Shown: positions 1-7,865 of the stretch, piece by piece
Position numbering within the stretch: the stretch's first letter is position 1
Layout of the letters: each line of letters begins with the position of its first letter
Source of the DNA: Kumtagia ephedrae
Lineage (GTDB): Bacteria > Pseudomonadota > Alphaproteobacteria > Rhizobiales > Rhizobiaceae
Assembly (NCBI RefSeq): GCF_003012745.1
Contig: NZ_PXYK01000016.1
Span: 1 to 64,000 of the forward strand
Direction of reading: 5' to 3'
DNA length: 64,000 nucleotides
Made by a program: the position numbers and the translations under genes
Notes under the pieces: generated by a model
Seen by the model: the letters and a program-made list of their open reading frames with translations, nothing else
Databases searched by the model: none
Told to the model about the DNA's origin: nothing

Positions 1-1
1 G

Positions 2-106
2 AATGCCGAGCGCGTGCTGGTGCTGCGGGCGGGGCGCATCACCGGCGAGCTCAGCGGCGCCGGCGTCAGCGAGGAAGCGATCCTGGCAAGGGCGATGGCG
101 TCGTGA
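2..106 (+). CDS. Sugar ABC transporter ATP-binding protein, C-terminal end (partial)
   Basis: Only the last 34 codons are in the window, read in frame from base 2 to a TGA at 104-106. The peptide NAERVLVLRAGRITGEL followed by a short tail resembles the C-terminus of RbsA/MglA-type sugar ABC ATPases, where 'D-R-hhhhRxGRI' closes the second nucleotide-binding domain. A PfkB kinase and an RbsD homologue downstream on the same strand support a role in importing a pentose-like sugar. The subfamily rests on this short tail and on context, so rbsA itself is not asserted. Confidence 0.6.
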   Translation, partial: NAERVLVLRAGRITGELSGAGVSEEAILARAMAS

Positions 107-118
107 GATCGGAACGGA

Positions 119-541
119 CGCCCCCTCCACCGCCGGAGCCTGTCCTTGGGCCGGCCTTCGGCCGGACCCGGGGGGCGATCCCCCTTCCCCGCTTCATAGG
201 GGAGGAACCAAGTTTTCAGCCGGCTGCGGCATCGATCCTCCCCCGTTTACGCAGGGCGATCGCATATGGAAGTTCTGGAAGCGTCGCCCGGCCGGCTACC
301 CCCACCCCTGACCCCTCCCCTCAAGGGGGAGGGAGACGTTGCGGCCGCCACGCCGAGCGAAATCGTCACCGATTCATGTCTGGCGCAACAGCGGCAATAT
401 CCCCCTCCCCCTTGAGGGAAGGGGTTAGGGGTGGGGGTAGCTCCATATGCGATTGCCCTGCCCGCTTACGGTGGAGGGGGATCGCCCCCCGGGTCCGGCC
501 GAAGGCCGGCCCAAGGACAGGCTCCGGCGGTGGAGGGGGCG
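119..541. repeat. Very long imperfect palindrome between the ABC ATPase and kinase genes
   Basis: The outer arms, 119-184 and 476-541, are perfect reverse complements over 66 bases. Inside them is a second inverted pair, about 294-334 and 399-440, of the CCCCCACCCC/GGGGAGGGGTTAGGGG type, which is a copy of the element also found near 4.5, 19.3, 47.6 and 49.5 kb. The flanking segments near 250-268 and 441-470 (gcatatgga type) are also roughly complementary. The unpaired centre, about 345-395, recurs in reverse orientation at 4.55 kb. The 475 bases between the two genes hold nothing else. In mRNA this would fold into a very large hairpin. Confidence 0.9.
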
Positions 542-581
542 CGCACCCCCTCAACGGCTCCGACCACACGGGCACATTGCA

Positions 582-1532
582 ATGACGAAACCCAACATCA
601 CCATCGTCGGCAGCTTCGCGGTCGGGCTGACCATGCGGGCGCCGAAGCTGCCGATCTTCGGCGAGACCATGCTCGGCACCGATTTCGACATGGGCCCGGG
701 CGGCAAGGGCTCCAACCAGGCCGTCGGCACCGCGCGGCTGGGCGCCTCGTCCGGGCTCGTCGCCCATATCGGCACCGACAAGCTGGCCGGCATCGCCACC
801 GACCTCTACGCCGCCGAGGGCGTCGACACGCGCTTCGTCACGGGGCGCAGCGAGCGCGCCACCGGCGTCGGCTTCATCATCCTCAACGACAAGGGCGAGA
901 ACTTCATCATCCTCGACATGGGGGCGAACGAGCTGCTGGATGCCGGCGCTGTCGATGCGGCCGAGTCCCGCATCGCCGAAAGCGACGTGGTGATGACGGT
1001 GCTCGAAATTCCCATCCCCGCCGCCGCGCGCGCCATGGACCTCGGCCGCAGGCATGGCGCGAAGACCATCCTCAACCCGGCGCCGGCGCGCGCCCTGCCG
1101 GACGCGATCTTCGCCTCGGTCGACTATCTCACGCCGAACGAGAGCGAGCTGCGCATCCTGCTCGGCCTGCCCGCCGACGATCCGCGCTCGTCGCGCGAGC
1201 TGGCCGGCGAGCTGCGCCGCCGCGGCGTCCGCAACGTCGTGGTCACGCTCGGGCGGGCCGGCGCGCTGATCCTCACCGACGAGCTCGACGTCATGGTGCC
1301 GGCCGTGCCGGTCGAGGTGACCGACACCACCGGAGCCGGCGACGCCTTCAACTCGGGTTTCGCCGTGGCGCTGGCGGAAGGCCGCGGCATCGTCGAGGCC
1401 GTGCGCTTCGGCGTGGTGTGCGGCGCCATCGCCTGCACCAGGCTCGGCGTCATCCCAGGCCTGCCCGACCGCGCCAGCGCCGACGCCATGTACAGTGAAG
1501 CCCTGCAAACCGTGTGGAAGGACAAGCCGTGA
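582..1532 (+). CDS. PfkB-family carbohydrate kinase (ribokinase-like)
   Basis: A 316-residue PfkB-family kinase that should phosphorylate an imported sugar with ATP. The N-terminal glycine motif GPGGKGSNQ (about residues 38-46) and the C-terminal signature DTTGAGDAF with the catalytic Asp (about 247-255) are intact. The ATG at 582 is preferred because upstream codons lie in the repeat arm. In E. coli RbsK the segment GSINAD carries the Asn and Asp that bind ribose. Here the aligned segment is GSFAVG, so both are lost and the substrate may not be ribose. The gene overlaps the next by GTGA and lies downstream of the ABC ATPase. Ribokinase-like is certain at family level, the substrate is not. 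Confidence 0.85.
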   Translation: MTKPNITIVGSFAVGLTMRAPKLPIFGETMLGTDFDMGPGGKGSNQAVGTARLGASSGLVAHIGTDKLAGIATDLYAAEGVDTRFVTGRSERATGVGFIILNDKGENFIILDMGANELLDAGAVDAAESRIAESDVVMTVLEIPIPAAARAMDLGRRHGAKTILNPAPARALPDAIFASVDYLTPNESELRILLGLPADDPRSSRELAGELRRRGVRNVVVTLGRAGALILTDELDVMVPAVPVEVTDTTGAGDAFNSGFAVALAEGRGIVEAVRFGVVCGAIACTRLGVIPGLPDRASADAMYSEALQTVWKDKP

Positions 1533-1987
1533 ACCGCAACCGACTGCTCAACGCCGAACTCGCGCACGCCGTCGCCTCGATGGGCCATGGCGACCTGATG
1601 ATCGTCTGCGACGCCGGCTTTCCGATCCCGTCGAGCGCCTGGCGCATCGACCTCGCCATCACGCCCGACGTGCCGGACCTGGAGACGGTGCTGACGCCGA
1701 TCGCCGAGAATTTCATCGCCGAAAAAGTGTCCTACGCAGACACGCTGCCCGTCCATAACGCGCCGCTGCTGGAGAAGGTGAAGCGCCTGTTCGCCGACGC
1801 CGAGCACGCGCCGATCAGCCACGAGACCATTCTGGGCGAGATGGCGGCCAAGGCCAAGGTGATCGTGCGTACCGGCGCCTTCGATCCCTGGGGCAACATC
1901 CTGCTCTATTCCGGCGTCGACGTGCCGAAATGGTTTTCCAAGCCCGGCGTGGTCGCGCCGGACTATTATGCGAAGAAGATGAAGTGA
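1529..1987 (+). CDS. rbsD: RbsD/FucU-family D-ribose pyranase-like sugar mutarotase
   Basis: A 152-residue RbsD-fold protein, whose family interconverts pyranose and furanose forms of sugars before phosphorylation. The GTG start at 1529 overlaps the stop of the kinase gene and has GGAAG about eight bases upstream. The conserved segments SMGHGD (catalytic His), IVCDAGFPIP and the C-terminal RTGAFDPWGNILLYSGV are present. About 17 extra residues follow the usual end, including PGVVAPDYY. The pairing with the kinase suggests that both act on the same transported sugar. Because the kinase pocket differs from ribokinase, the sugar may be a ribose relative. Confidence 0.88.
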   Translation: MNRNRLLNAELAHAVASMGHGDLMIVCDAGFPIPSSAWRIDLAITPDVPDLETVLTPIAENFIAEKVSYADTLPVHNAPLLEKVKRLFADAEHAPISHETILGEMAAKAKVIVRTGAFDPWGNILLYSGVDVPKWFSKPGVVAPDYYAKKMK

Positions 1988-1999
1988 GCGGCGTCCCAT

Positions 2000-2830
2000 A
2001 TGCCCCGCATCTTCGATTTCGGCGGCCGTGAGGTCGAGCGCAGCACCACCGTCGCCGGCCTGCGCGCCCTGAAGGGCAGCGGTCGCCATGCCGCGCAGGT
2101 GACGGCGGAAACCGCCGACGAGGCGGCCGCGGCGGAAGCCGCCGGCATCGAGATGGTGGTGTGCCGCGCCGTCAACGTGCCGAAGGTGCGCGAGGGCTCG
2201 AAAAAGGTCTTCGTCACGGCGGCGCTCGGCTTTGCCGACGCCGTCACTGCCGACGAAGTGCTGCGCACCGCCTTTTCGGCGATCGTCGCCGGCGCCGACG
2301 CCGTCGTCACCGGGCGCGGCTGGGACACGGTGAAGATGCTGTCGGCCGAGCAGATCCCGGTCATGGGCCATCTCGGCTTCGTACCCAGGAAATCGACCTG
2401 GGTCGGCGGCGTGCGCGCCGTCGGCAAGACGGCGGACGAGGCGCTGGAGCTGTTCGACCGCTTCCGCCGGCTCGAGGACGCCGGCGCCTTCGCCGTCGAA
2501 TGCGAGGTCATCCCGGCCGCCGTGATGGCCGAGATCAACCGCCGCACCGGCCTCGTCACCGTGTCGCTCGGCTCCGGCCGCGACGCCGACGTGATCTTCC
2601 TCTTCACCTCCGACATCTGCGGCGAGGCCAAACGCCTGCCGCGCCACGCCCGCGCCTGGGGCGACCTCGCCTCGCTGCACAGACAAGTCCGCGACGAGCG
2701 GGTGCGCGCTCTCTCCGGCTTCCGCGCCGACGTGGTTTCTGGCGGCTATCCCGGCGAGGCCGAGACGGCGCGGATCGCCGATGACGAGCTGGACAGGTTC
2801 CGGGCTGCCCTGGACGGCTCGAAGCTGTAG
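2000..2830 (+). CDS. PanB-like TIM-barrel protein lacking key PanB residues
   Basis: A 276-residue protein with the backbone of ketopantoate hydroxymethyltransferase: IPVMGHLGFVP and a GG-x-GKT-like segment around residues 122-145, LEDAGAFAVECEVIP (about 159-173) and a C-terminal YPGE. The PanB residues that hold Mg2+ and substrate appear absent. The GDS motif aligns with MVVCRA, the ADLPF Asp with VTAALGF, and the VKIEGG Lys/Glu with VVTGRG. Only the later Glu remains. It starts 12 bases after rbsD and is probably co-transcribed. I therefore call it a PanB-fold protein of unknown reaction in a sugar-uptake operon, not panB. The alignment was made by eye from memory of E. coli PanB. Confidence 0.75.
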   Translation: MPRIFDFGGREVERSTTVAGLRALKGSGRHAAQVTAETADEAAAAEAAGIEMVVCRAVNVPKVREGSKKVFVTAALGFADAVTADEVLRTAFSAIVAGADAVVTGRGWDTVKMLSAEQIPVMGHLGFVPRKSTWVGGVRAVGKTADEALELFDRFRRLEDAGAFAVECEVIPAAVMAEINRRTGLVTVSLGSGRDADVIFLFTSDICGEAKRLPRHARAWGDLASLHRQVRDERVRALSGFRADVVSGGYPGEAETARIADDELDRFRAALDGSKL

Positions 2831-2834
2831 CGCA

Positions 2835-2911
2835 GGGACAGTTTACCTTCTTTCCGCAGAAAAGCGGTGCCGCTTCAAGGCTGGCTCTGGCGGAAAAAGT
2901 GAACTGTCCCC
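2835..2911. repeat. Palindromic element with GGGACAGTTT/CTGTCCCC ends, copy A
   Basis: A 77-base element begins GGGACAGTTT and ends AACTGTCCCC. Inner complementary stretches are TTTCCGC and GCGGAAA. A second copy of nearly the same length lies at 19614-19691 inside a coding sequence, and both are followed by GGCACT. Here it sits directly after the PanB-like gene, where it could act as a transcript-end hairpin. Confidence 0.8.
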
Positions 2912-3616
2912 GGCACTCTGGGCGATTGAGCGGGCGAGAAGTAACGGACCAACCATAGGCGAAGCGCTCCGGCGGTCCAGAACTCCGAATGCGATTTCGG
3001 CAGAACAGGGGATAGCTTTTCTTGCCACCGTCGAGTGGTTGGAAGCGCCGCCTGCCGAAATGCAAATCATTCCAATGGCTTGCAATTTTACGGCATCTGC
3101 CGAAAAGCCGCGCGTCATGGTTTTCCGCCGATTTTTATCCCCGCCCTCTCCGCCTCCCTTATCCTTGCCGACAGTCCCTTCTGCGGGAACGCCGATCATG
3201 ACGGTGGTTTGCGGGGAGGGATCGGTGTCCGGAAGGTAGCGGCTAACGTGGCCGCGAGAGCCGGCGCTGCTTCAGAGTTTCTAACGATCCCGAAGAATGA
3301 GCGGGACGGGGCTCCGGTATGGCCTGAGGAGCCGTCATGAGCGGGATATCGCCGGCGTCGCTTAAGTCGGAGTAGCGAGTACGATCCCATGACCCGGAAA
3401 TGAAGCGGCGAAGAAGCACCGGATGGGCGGCCGTTGGGGTCGCATTAAAATTTAGATGAGCGAGCCTGCGGCCGCCTGTCTTTCCGACCTCTTCAATGGC
3501 CAGGGCTGAAAGGCAGCGTGGCGAGGATGGGGCTTGGCTGCCGCATGCCTGTTGTTTCCGCCGGGCGACAGGTGCAAAAACATCGCCACGAACCCGCAAT
3601 TCGCAAGGAGCCCCGC
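2912..3616. other. Gene-free stretch upstream of the SDR gene
   Basis: I found no supportable gene in these 705 bases. Several short open frames exist on both strands, but none has a recognisable product or a good ribosome-binding site. Base composition is lower in GC than the neighbours (for example around 3060-3130 and 3440-3460). It may be decayed sequence plus the promoter of the gene at 3617. Confidence 0.6.
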
Positions 3617-4468
3617 ATGCCCCACCCCGCTCTCGTTCCAGGCGCGGTCGCCGTCGTCACCGGCGCCGCCTCCGGCATCGGGCTCGCCGCGGCGAAGACG
3701 TTCGCCGGGCTCGGCATGAAGGTCTGCATCGCCGACATCGGCGCCAAACGTTTGGCCGATGCGCGAGCCCAGGTCATCCTCGCCGCGACCGGCGGCACCG
3801 ATCACGTCATGGCGGTCGAGACGGATGTCAGCAAGCCCGACGACCTGGTGGCGCTGGAGAAGACGGTGGCGCGGGCGTTCGGCGGCACCGACGTTTTGAT
3901 GAACAACGCCGGCATCCAGCCGGGCAGCGCCCTGTTCGGCCCGCTGGACAACTGGGAGCGCGTGCTTGCCGTCAACCTATGGGGCGTCATCCACGGCAGC
4001 CGGGTGTTCGCGCCGGCCATGATCGCGCGCGGAAAACCGGCTCTGATCATCAACACCGGCTCGAAACAGGGCATCACCACGCCGCCCGGGGATCCGGCCT
4101 ACAACGTCTCCAAATCCGGCGTGAAAACCTTCACCGAGGCGCTGCAGCACGAATTGCGCAACACGGCCGGCGGCCAGGTCAGCGCGCACCTGCTTATCCC
4201 GGGCTTCGTCTATACGGCGCTCACCGCCAACGGCCGCACCGAAAAACCCGCCGGCGCCTGGACGCCGCAGCAGACGGTCGACTTCATGCTGGAAAGCCTG
4301 GAGCGCGGCGACTTCTACATCCTGTGTCCCGACAACGACGTGCCGCGCTCGCTCGACGAGCGCCGCATCCTGTGGGCCGCCGGCGACATCGTCGAGAACC
4401 GCCCGCCGCTGTCGCGCTGGCATCCCGATTTCGCCGATGCCTTCGCCGAATTCGCGGCAAAGCGCTGA
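3617..4468 (+). CDS. SDR-family NAD(P)-dependent oxidoreductase
   Basis: A 283-residue classical short-chain dehydrogenase/reductase. The start at 3617 has AAGGAG six bases upstream. The cofactor motif TGAASGIG lies near residue 16, the structural NNAG in LMNNAGIQPG near 97, the catalytic Ser is probably in NTGSKQG and the YxxxK pair is YNVSK near 162. The C-terminal third (YILCPDNDVPRSLDERR) occurs in SDRs of unknown substrate. No operon partner is evident: the sugar genes end 786 bases upstream and the next gene is convergent. The family is secure, the substrate unknown. Confidence 0.9.
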   Translation: MPHPALVPGAVAVVTGAASGIGLAAAKTFAGLGMKVCIADIGAKRLADARAQVILAATGGTDHVMAVETDVSKPDDLVALEKTVARAFGGTDVLMNNAGIQPGSALFGPLDNWERVLAVNLWGVIHGSRVFAPAMIARGKPALIINTGSKQGITTPPGDPAYNVSKSGVKTFTEALQHELRNTAGGQVSAHLLIPGFVYTALTANGRTEKPAGAWTPQQTVDFMLESLERGDFYILCPDNDVPRSLDERRILWAAGDIVENRPPLSRWHPDFADAFAEFAAKR

Positions 4469-4502
4469 TCGGCGGCGGCCTGGCTCCCTCCCGGGGAGGG
4501 AG

Positions 4503-4643
4503 CTACCCCCACCCCTGACCCCTCCCCTCAAGGGGGAGGGGGATCTTGCCGTTGTTGTGCCAGACATGAATCGGTGACGATTTCGCTGGGCATCACCGCA
4601 GAGTCCCCCTCCCCCTTGAGGGGAGGGGTTAGGGGTGGGGGTA
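4503..4643. repeat. Inverted-repeat element of the CCCCCACCCC family, copy 2
   Basis: Outer arms run CTACCCCCACCCCTGACCC...GGGGGAGGGG and its complement ending GGGGTTAGGGGTGGGGGTAA. The 60-base centre (gccagacatgaatcggtgac) is the reverse complement of the centre of the 119-541 element, so the whole element moved as a unit. It separates two convergent genes and could end transcription from both sides. Confidence 0.9.
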
Positions 4644-4684
4644 ACGGCCCCCCTATGCGATTGCCCTGCAGGGCAGGGCCGGGA

Positions 4685-5494
4685 TCAGCCGCCGTCGATG
4701 GCGTCGGCCATGATGATGATGGCCTGCTGGTAGACCGAGGCGGCGTTCCATCCGGCGATCGCGCCGCGATTGGCGCTGGCCGGCCCGCCGCCATAGCCAT
4801 GGCCGCGCAGGAAGTTGGCCGTCGAGGCCAGCGCATCGGCCTTGTTCCTGAGATCGACGCGTCCGTCGCCATTGCCGTCGACGCCGTATTTCAGGACATT
4901 GGCGGGCAGGAACTGCGTGTGGCCGATCTCGCCATGGGCGGCGCCGACCGAGCCGGCGGAGAGGCCGCCGCGATCCACCAGCTTGAGCGCGCCGTAGAGG
5001 TGGTTGGTGAAGAATTCCGGGCGGCGGCAGTCATAGGCGAGCGTCGCCACCGCCGACACCGTGTTCTGGTTGCCCATGGCGGCGCCGAAGCCGGTCTCCA
5101 TGCCCCAGATCGCCAGCAGCGGGCCGGCCGGAACGCCGTAGCGCTTCTCGATCGAGGCGAACAGCGCCGCGTTCTGCTTCTTCAGCGAGCGGCCCTTCGA
5201 GATGATGGCCGCGCCGCCCCGCCGCTTCATGAAGGAGTCGACCGATCCGCTGAAGGCCTTCCTGACCGCCCTGTCGACGCCGATCGTCTTGGTGGAATAG
5301 CGCGTGCCCGCAAGCGCAGCCAGACCGCGTTGTCCGACGCCGTTGGCGGCGGCCTCCCGCGCGAATTCCGCCTTCCACGCCTCGAAGCCGGCGGCGCTCT
5401 TGCCGCATCGGGCGGCCTCGGCCGCGACGGCCGAAAGGCCGAGCATGGCTGAGGCGGCGATCGCGAGGGTTAGTGTTTTGGCAGTGAATGCCAT
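4685..5494 (-). CDS. Lytic murein transglycosylase (MltB-like)
   Basis: A 269-residue periplasmic enzyme that should cleave the MurNAc-GlcNAc bond of peptidoglycan. A signal peptide (AKTLTLAIAASAMLGLSAVAAEA) is followed by an MltB-type catalytic domain. The catalytic Glu sits in IWGMETGFG (about residue 132), with AHGEIGHTQFLP and the YGVDGNGDGRVDL loop downstream. The ATG at 5494 is chosen over 5500 because AGGAG lies six bases before 5494 but abuts the earlier ATG. It lacks the C-terminal peptidoglycan-binding domain of longer paralogues. It is monocistronic, divergent from the amine oxidase gene. Confidence 0.9.
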   Translation of the reverse strand: MAFTAKTLTLAIAASAMLGLSAVAAEAARCGKSAAGFEAWKAEFAREAAANGVGQRGLAALAGTRYSTKTIGVDRAVRKAFSGSVDSFMKRRGGAAIISKGRSLKKQNAALFASIEKRYGVPAGPLLAIWGMETGFGAAMGNQNTVSAVATLAYDCRRPEFFTNHLYGALKLVDRGGLSAGSVGAAHGEIGHTQFLPANVLKYGVDGNGDGRVDLRNKADALASTANFLRGHGYGGGPASANRGAIAGWNAASVYQQAIIIMADAIDGG

Positions 5495-5651
5495 CCTCAT
5501 CTCCTGGTTGCCTGAATACGTCGCGGGACATTGCCAGCAAACAGCCGCCCTGTCACCGCAGATACGACCGCGAATCCCCCCGGCCGCTGGTCAGTCTCGG
5601 GGAATTTCCCTACGATCAAGTATATGGCGTGGCAAGGGGTGGTCTAGGGCC

Positions 5652-6890
5652 ATGGAAGATATCGATGTCATCGTCGTCGGCGCCGGTTCATCCGGGCTGG
5701 CGGCCGCGAAAGTTCTGCGCTCCGCCGGATTGACCTTCAAGGTTCTTGAGGCGATGGATCGCATCGGCGGCCGCGCCTTCACGTCCGATCAACATTTCGG
5801 CATTCCCTTCGACATCGGCTGCGCCTGGCTGCACGCGGCCGACCGCAACCCGTATTTCGCCGAGGCCGAGGCGGCGGGCTGGACCCTGCACCATCACCAG
5901 ATGGATGTCGACCATCTCTATTTCGGCCGGAACAAGGCCTCGCAAACCCACGAGGCGGAAATGTCGCTGGCCGACCGGCAGCTCGCCGGGCTGATGGAAA
6001 ACTGGTCCGGCGGCGACGACCGGGTCTCGTCCCTGCTCGCCTCCGGCCACGCGGCGCGCGCCGCCGCGACTTTCGCCGGGCCGCTCGATTTCGGCAAGGA
6101 TTTCGACGAGACCTCGATCGAGGACTTTCGCGCCGCCGCCGACCTCGATCCGAACTACGTCAGCCGCGAGGGATTCGGTGCGCTGGTGGCACGCTTCGGT
6201 GCCGATGTTCCGGTGGAGCTCTCGACGCCGGTGCGCCGGATCGCGTGGGACGGGCCGGGCGTCGCCTGCGCCACCGATCGCGGCACTTTGCGGGCGCGCG
6301 CCGTGATCGTGACGACCTCGCCTGCGGTGCTGGCCTTCGAGGAGATCGTGTTCATCCCCGAGCTGCCCGCCGCCCATGTCGAGGCGTTCTTCGATCTGCC
6401 CATGGGGATGCTGACCAAGCTGCCGGTCGAGATCAGGGGTACGCGGCTCGGCCTTTCGCCCTTCGAAGACCTGCTGATCGAGCGGCAGGCGCGGCACGAC
6501 GTCTATTTCCTGTGCTTTCCCTTCGACACCGATCTGATGGTCGGCTTCGTCGGCGGCGACTTCGCCTGGGAGATGTCGGCCGCCGGCGAGGCGGCGGGCG
6601 TCGACTTCGCGACAGACCGCCTGTGCGACATCTTCGGCTCGGACGTCAGGAACCATGTGGGCCGGGCGATGATGACCAACTGGGGCGGCGAGCGCTTCGT
6701 GCGCGGCGCCTATGCGGCTGCGCTGCCGGGCAGGGCGGCGGCGCGGCGCACTCTGATGGAGCCGGTGGCCGACCGCGTGTTCTTCGCCGGCGAGCATCTT
6801 GCCGGGCCGCTGATCCAGACCTGCGGCGGCGCCAGGTTGTCGGGCGAGGCGGTGGCGCGGCAGGTCGCGGCACGCCTTGCCGCGGCCTGA
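5652..6890 (+). CDS. FAD-dependent amine oxidase-family protein
   Basis: A 412-residue flavoprotein of the monoamine oxidase/polyamine oxidase superfamily. The dinucleotide-binding motif VVGAGSSGLAAAKVL is at residues 8-22, LEAMDRIGGRAFT follows near 33-45, and the C-terminal FAD motif VFFAGEHLAGPLIQTCGGARLSG lies near 375-397. No signal peptide is visible, so it should be cytoplasmic. Neighbours are unrelated, so the amine substrate cannot be inferred. Start 5652 puts the Rossmann motif at the expected distance from the N-terminus. Confidence 0.88.
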   Translation: MEDIDVIVVGAGSSGLAAAKVLRSAGLTFKVLEAMDRIGGRAFTSDQHFGIPFDIGCAWLHAADRNPYFAEAEAAGWTLHHHQMDVDHLYFGRNKASQTHEAEMSLADRQLAGLMENWSGGDDRVSSLLASGHAARAAATFAGPLDFGKDFDETSIEDFRAAADLDPNYVSREGFGALVARFGADVPVELSTPVRRIAWDGPGVACATDRGTLRARAVIVTTSPAVLAFEEIVFIPELPAAHVEAFFDLPMGMLTKLPVEIRGTRLGLSPFEDLLIERQARHDVYFLCFPFDTDLMVGFVGGDFAWEMSAAGEAAGVDFATDRLCDIFGSDVRNHVGRAMMTNWGGERFVRGAYAAALPGRAAARRTLMEPVADRVFFAGEHLAGPLIQTCGGARLSGEAVARQVAARLAAA

Positions 6891-7071
6891 GCGAAGCAGT
6901 CCCGGCACCGGGCGGCTGCGGCAGCGCATCCCGGCTACTGCAGGTTGCAAGCGTGCCGGGGAATGTACATCAGCAGTAACAAATCGTTATTGCCGGAGAG
7001 TCGCGGCCCGGAACCATGACATTCCTACCCCGTTGGTGCGCCGAGGGAACATCAAACGTGGAGAATTCATC

Positions 7072-7737
7072 ATGAAGAAGCTCGTGACACTTGCCGCGGC
7101 CGGCACGATGCTGGCGTTCGGTGGAGCGGCCTTCGCGCAGACCTCCGTCCAGGCGACGACCGAACTCAACGTCCGCGCCGGTCCCGGTTCCAACTATCCC
7201 GTCGTCGGCGTGCTTGCCGCCGGCCAGTCGGCGACCCTGCAGGGCTGCCTGAAGAGCGGCAAATGGTGCTCGATCGCCGAAGCCGGCGGACAAGGCTGGG
7301 TCTATTCGGACTATCTGGCCGGCGATTTCGGCGGCGAAACCGTCGTGTTGAGCCAGCGCCCGGCAAACGCCGAGGTGGCGATCGTCGAAGCACCCGACAC
7401 CGGTTCGGCGGGCGCGATCGTCGGCGGCGCCACGGGTGCCATCGGCGGCGCCATCATCGGCGGCCCGGTCGGTGCGCTGGTGGGCGGCGTCGGCGGCGCG
7501 GCGATCGGCGGAACGGCCGGCGAAGCGGCCGAGCCGCCGGATCGGGTGCGCACCTACGTGACCAGCAACCGCCTCGATCCCGTCTATCTCGACGGCGAGG
7601 TCGTCGTCGGCGCGCGGCTGCCCGAGACGGTAACGGTCCGCGAGATACCGGACTACGACTATCGCTACGTCAACGTGAACGGGCAGGAAGTGTTGGTGGA
7701 GCCCGGCACCAACCGCATCGTCTACGTGATGCGCTGA
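7072..7737 (+). CDS. SH3-domain, DUF1236-containing exported protein
   Basis: A 221-residue exported protein with a signal peptide ending FGGAAFAQ. An SH3b-type domain (about 25-85: TELNVRAGPGSNYPVVGVL, GWVYSDYLAG) is followed by a glycine-zipper hydrophobic stretch (about 115-150) and a C-terminal DUF1236 region (about 180-221, ending NRIVYVMR). The ATG at 7072 follows GTGGAGAATTCATC. Such proteins are common in rhizobia and are thought to associate with the cell envelope, but no reaction is known. It is probably monocistronic, with a hairpin downstream. Confidence 0.85.
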   Translation: MKKLVTLAAAGTMLAFGGAAFAQTSVQATTELNVRAGPGSNYPVVGVLAAGQSATLQGCLKSGKWCSIAEAGGQGWVYSDYLAGDFGGETVVLSQRPANAEVAIVEAPDTGSAGAIVGGATGAIGGAIIGGPVGALVGGVGGAAIGGTAGEAAEPPDRVRTYVTSNRLDPVYLDGEVVVGARLPETVTVREIPDYDYRYVNVNGQEVLVEPGTNRIVYVMR

Positions 7738-7784
7738 GGCACGCAGCCCGAAAGCCGGGGCCCCGGCCCGGGCAAGAACGGACT

Positions 7785-7816
7785 GATAGCGCCGGGCCCG
7801 CGGGTCCGGCGCTATC
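7785..7816. terminator. GC-rich hairpin between convergent genes
   Basis: GATAGCGCCGGGCCCG pairs with CGGGTCCGGCGCTATC with one mismatch and almost no loop. There is no clear T tract. It lies between the convergent SH3/DUF1236 and serA genes and could serve both strands. Confidence 0.6.
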
Positions 7817-7865
7817 TCATCGACATACCAGGCATTCCGCTACAGCGTAGGCGCAGCCGCTCCCT

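Noticed and set aside
2000-2830. Assignment as panB (ketopantoate hydroxymethyltransferase)
   Set aside because: The fold agrees, but metal- and substrate-binding residues are missing and the context is sugar uptake.
2912-3600. Small open frames on both strands between the PanB-like and SDR genes
   Set aside because: No ribosome-binding sites, recognisable motifs or codon bias; they vanish outside single frames.
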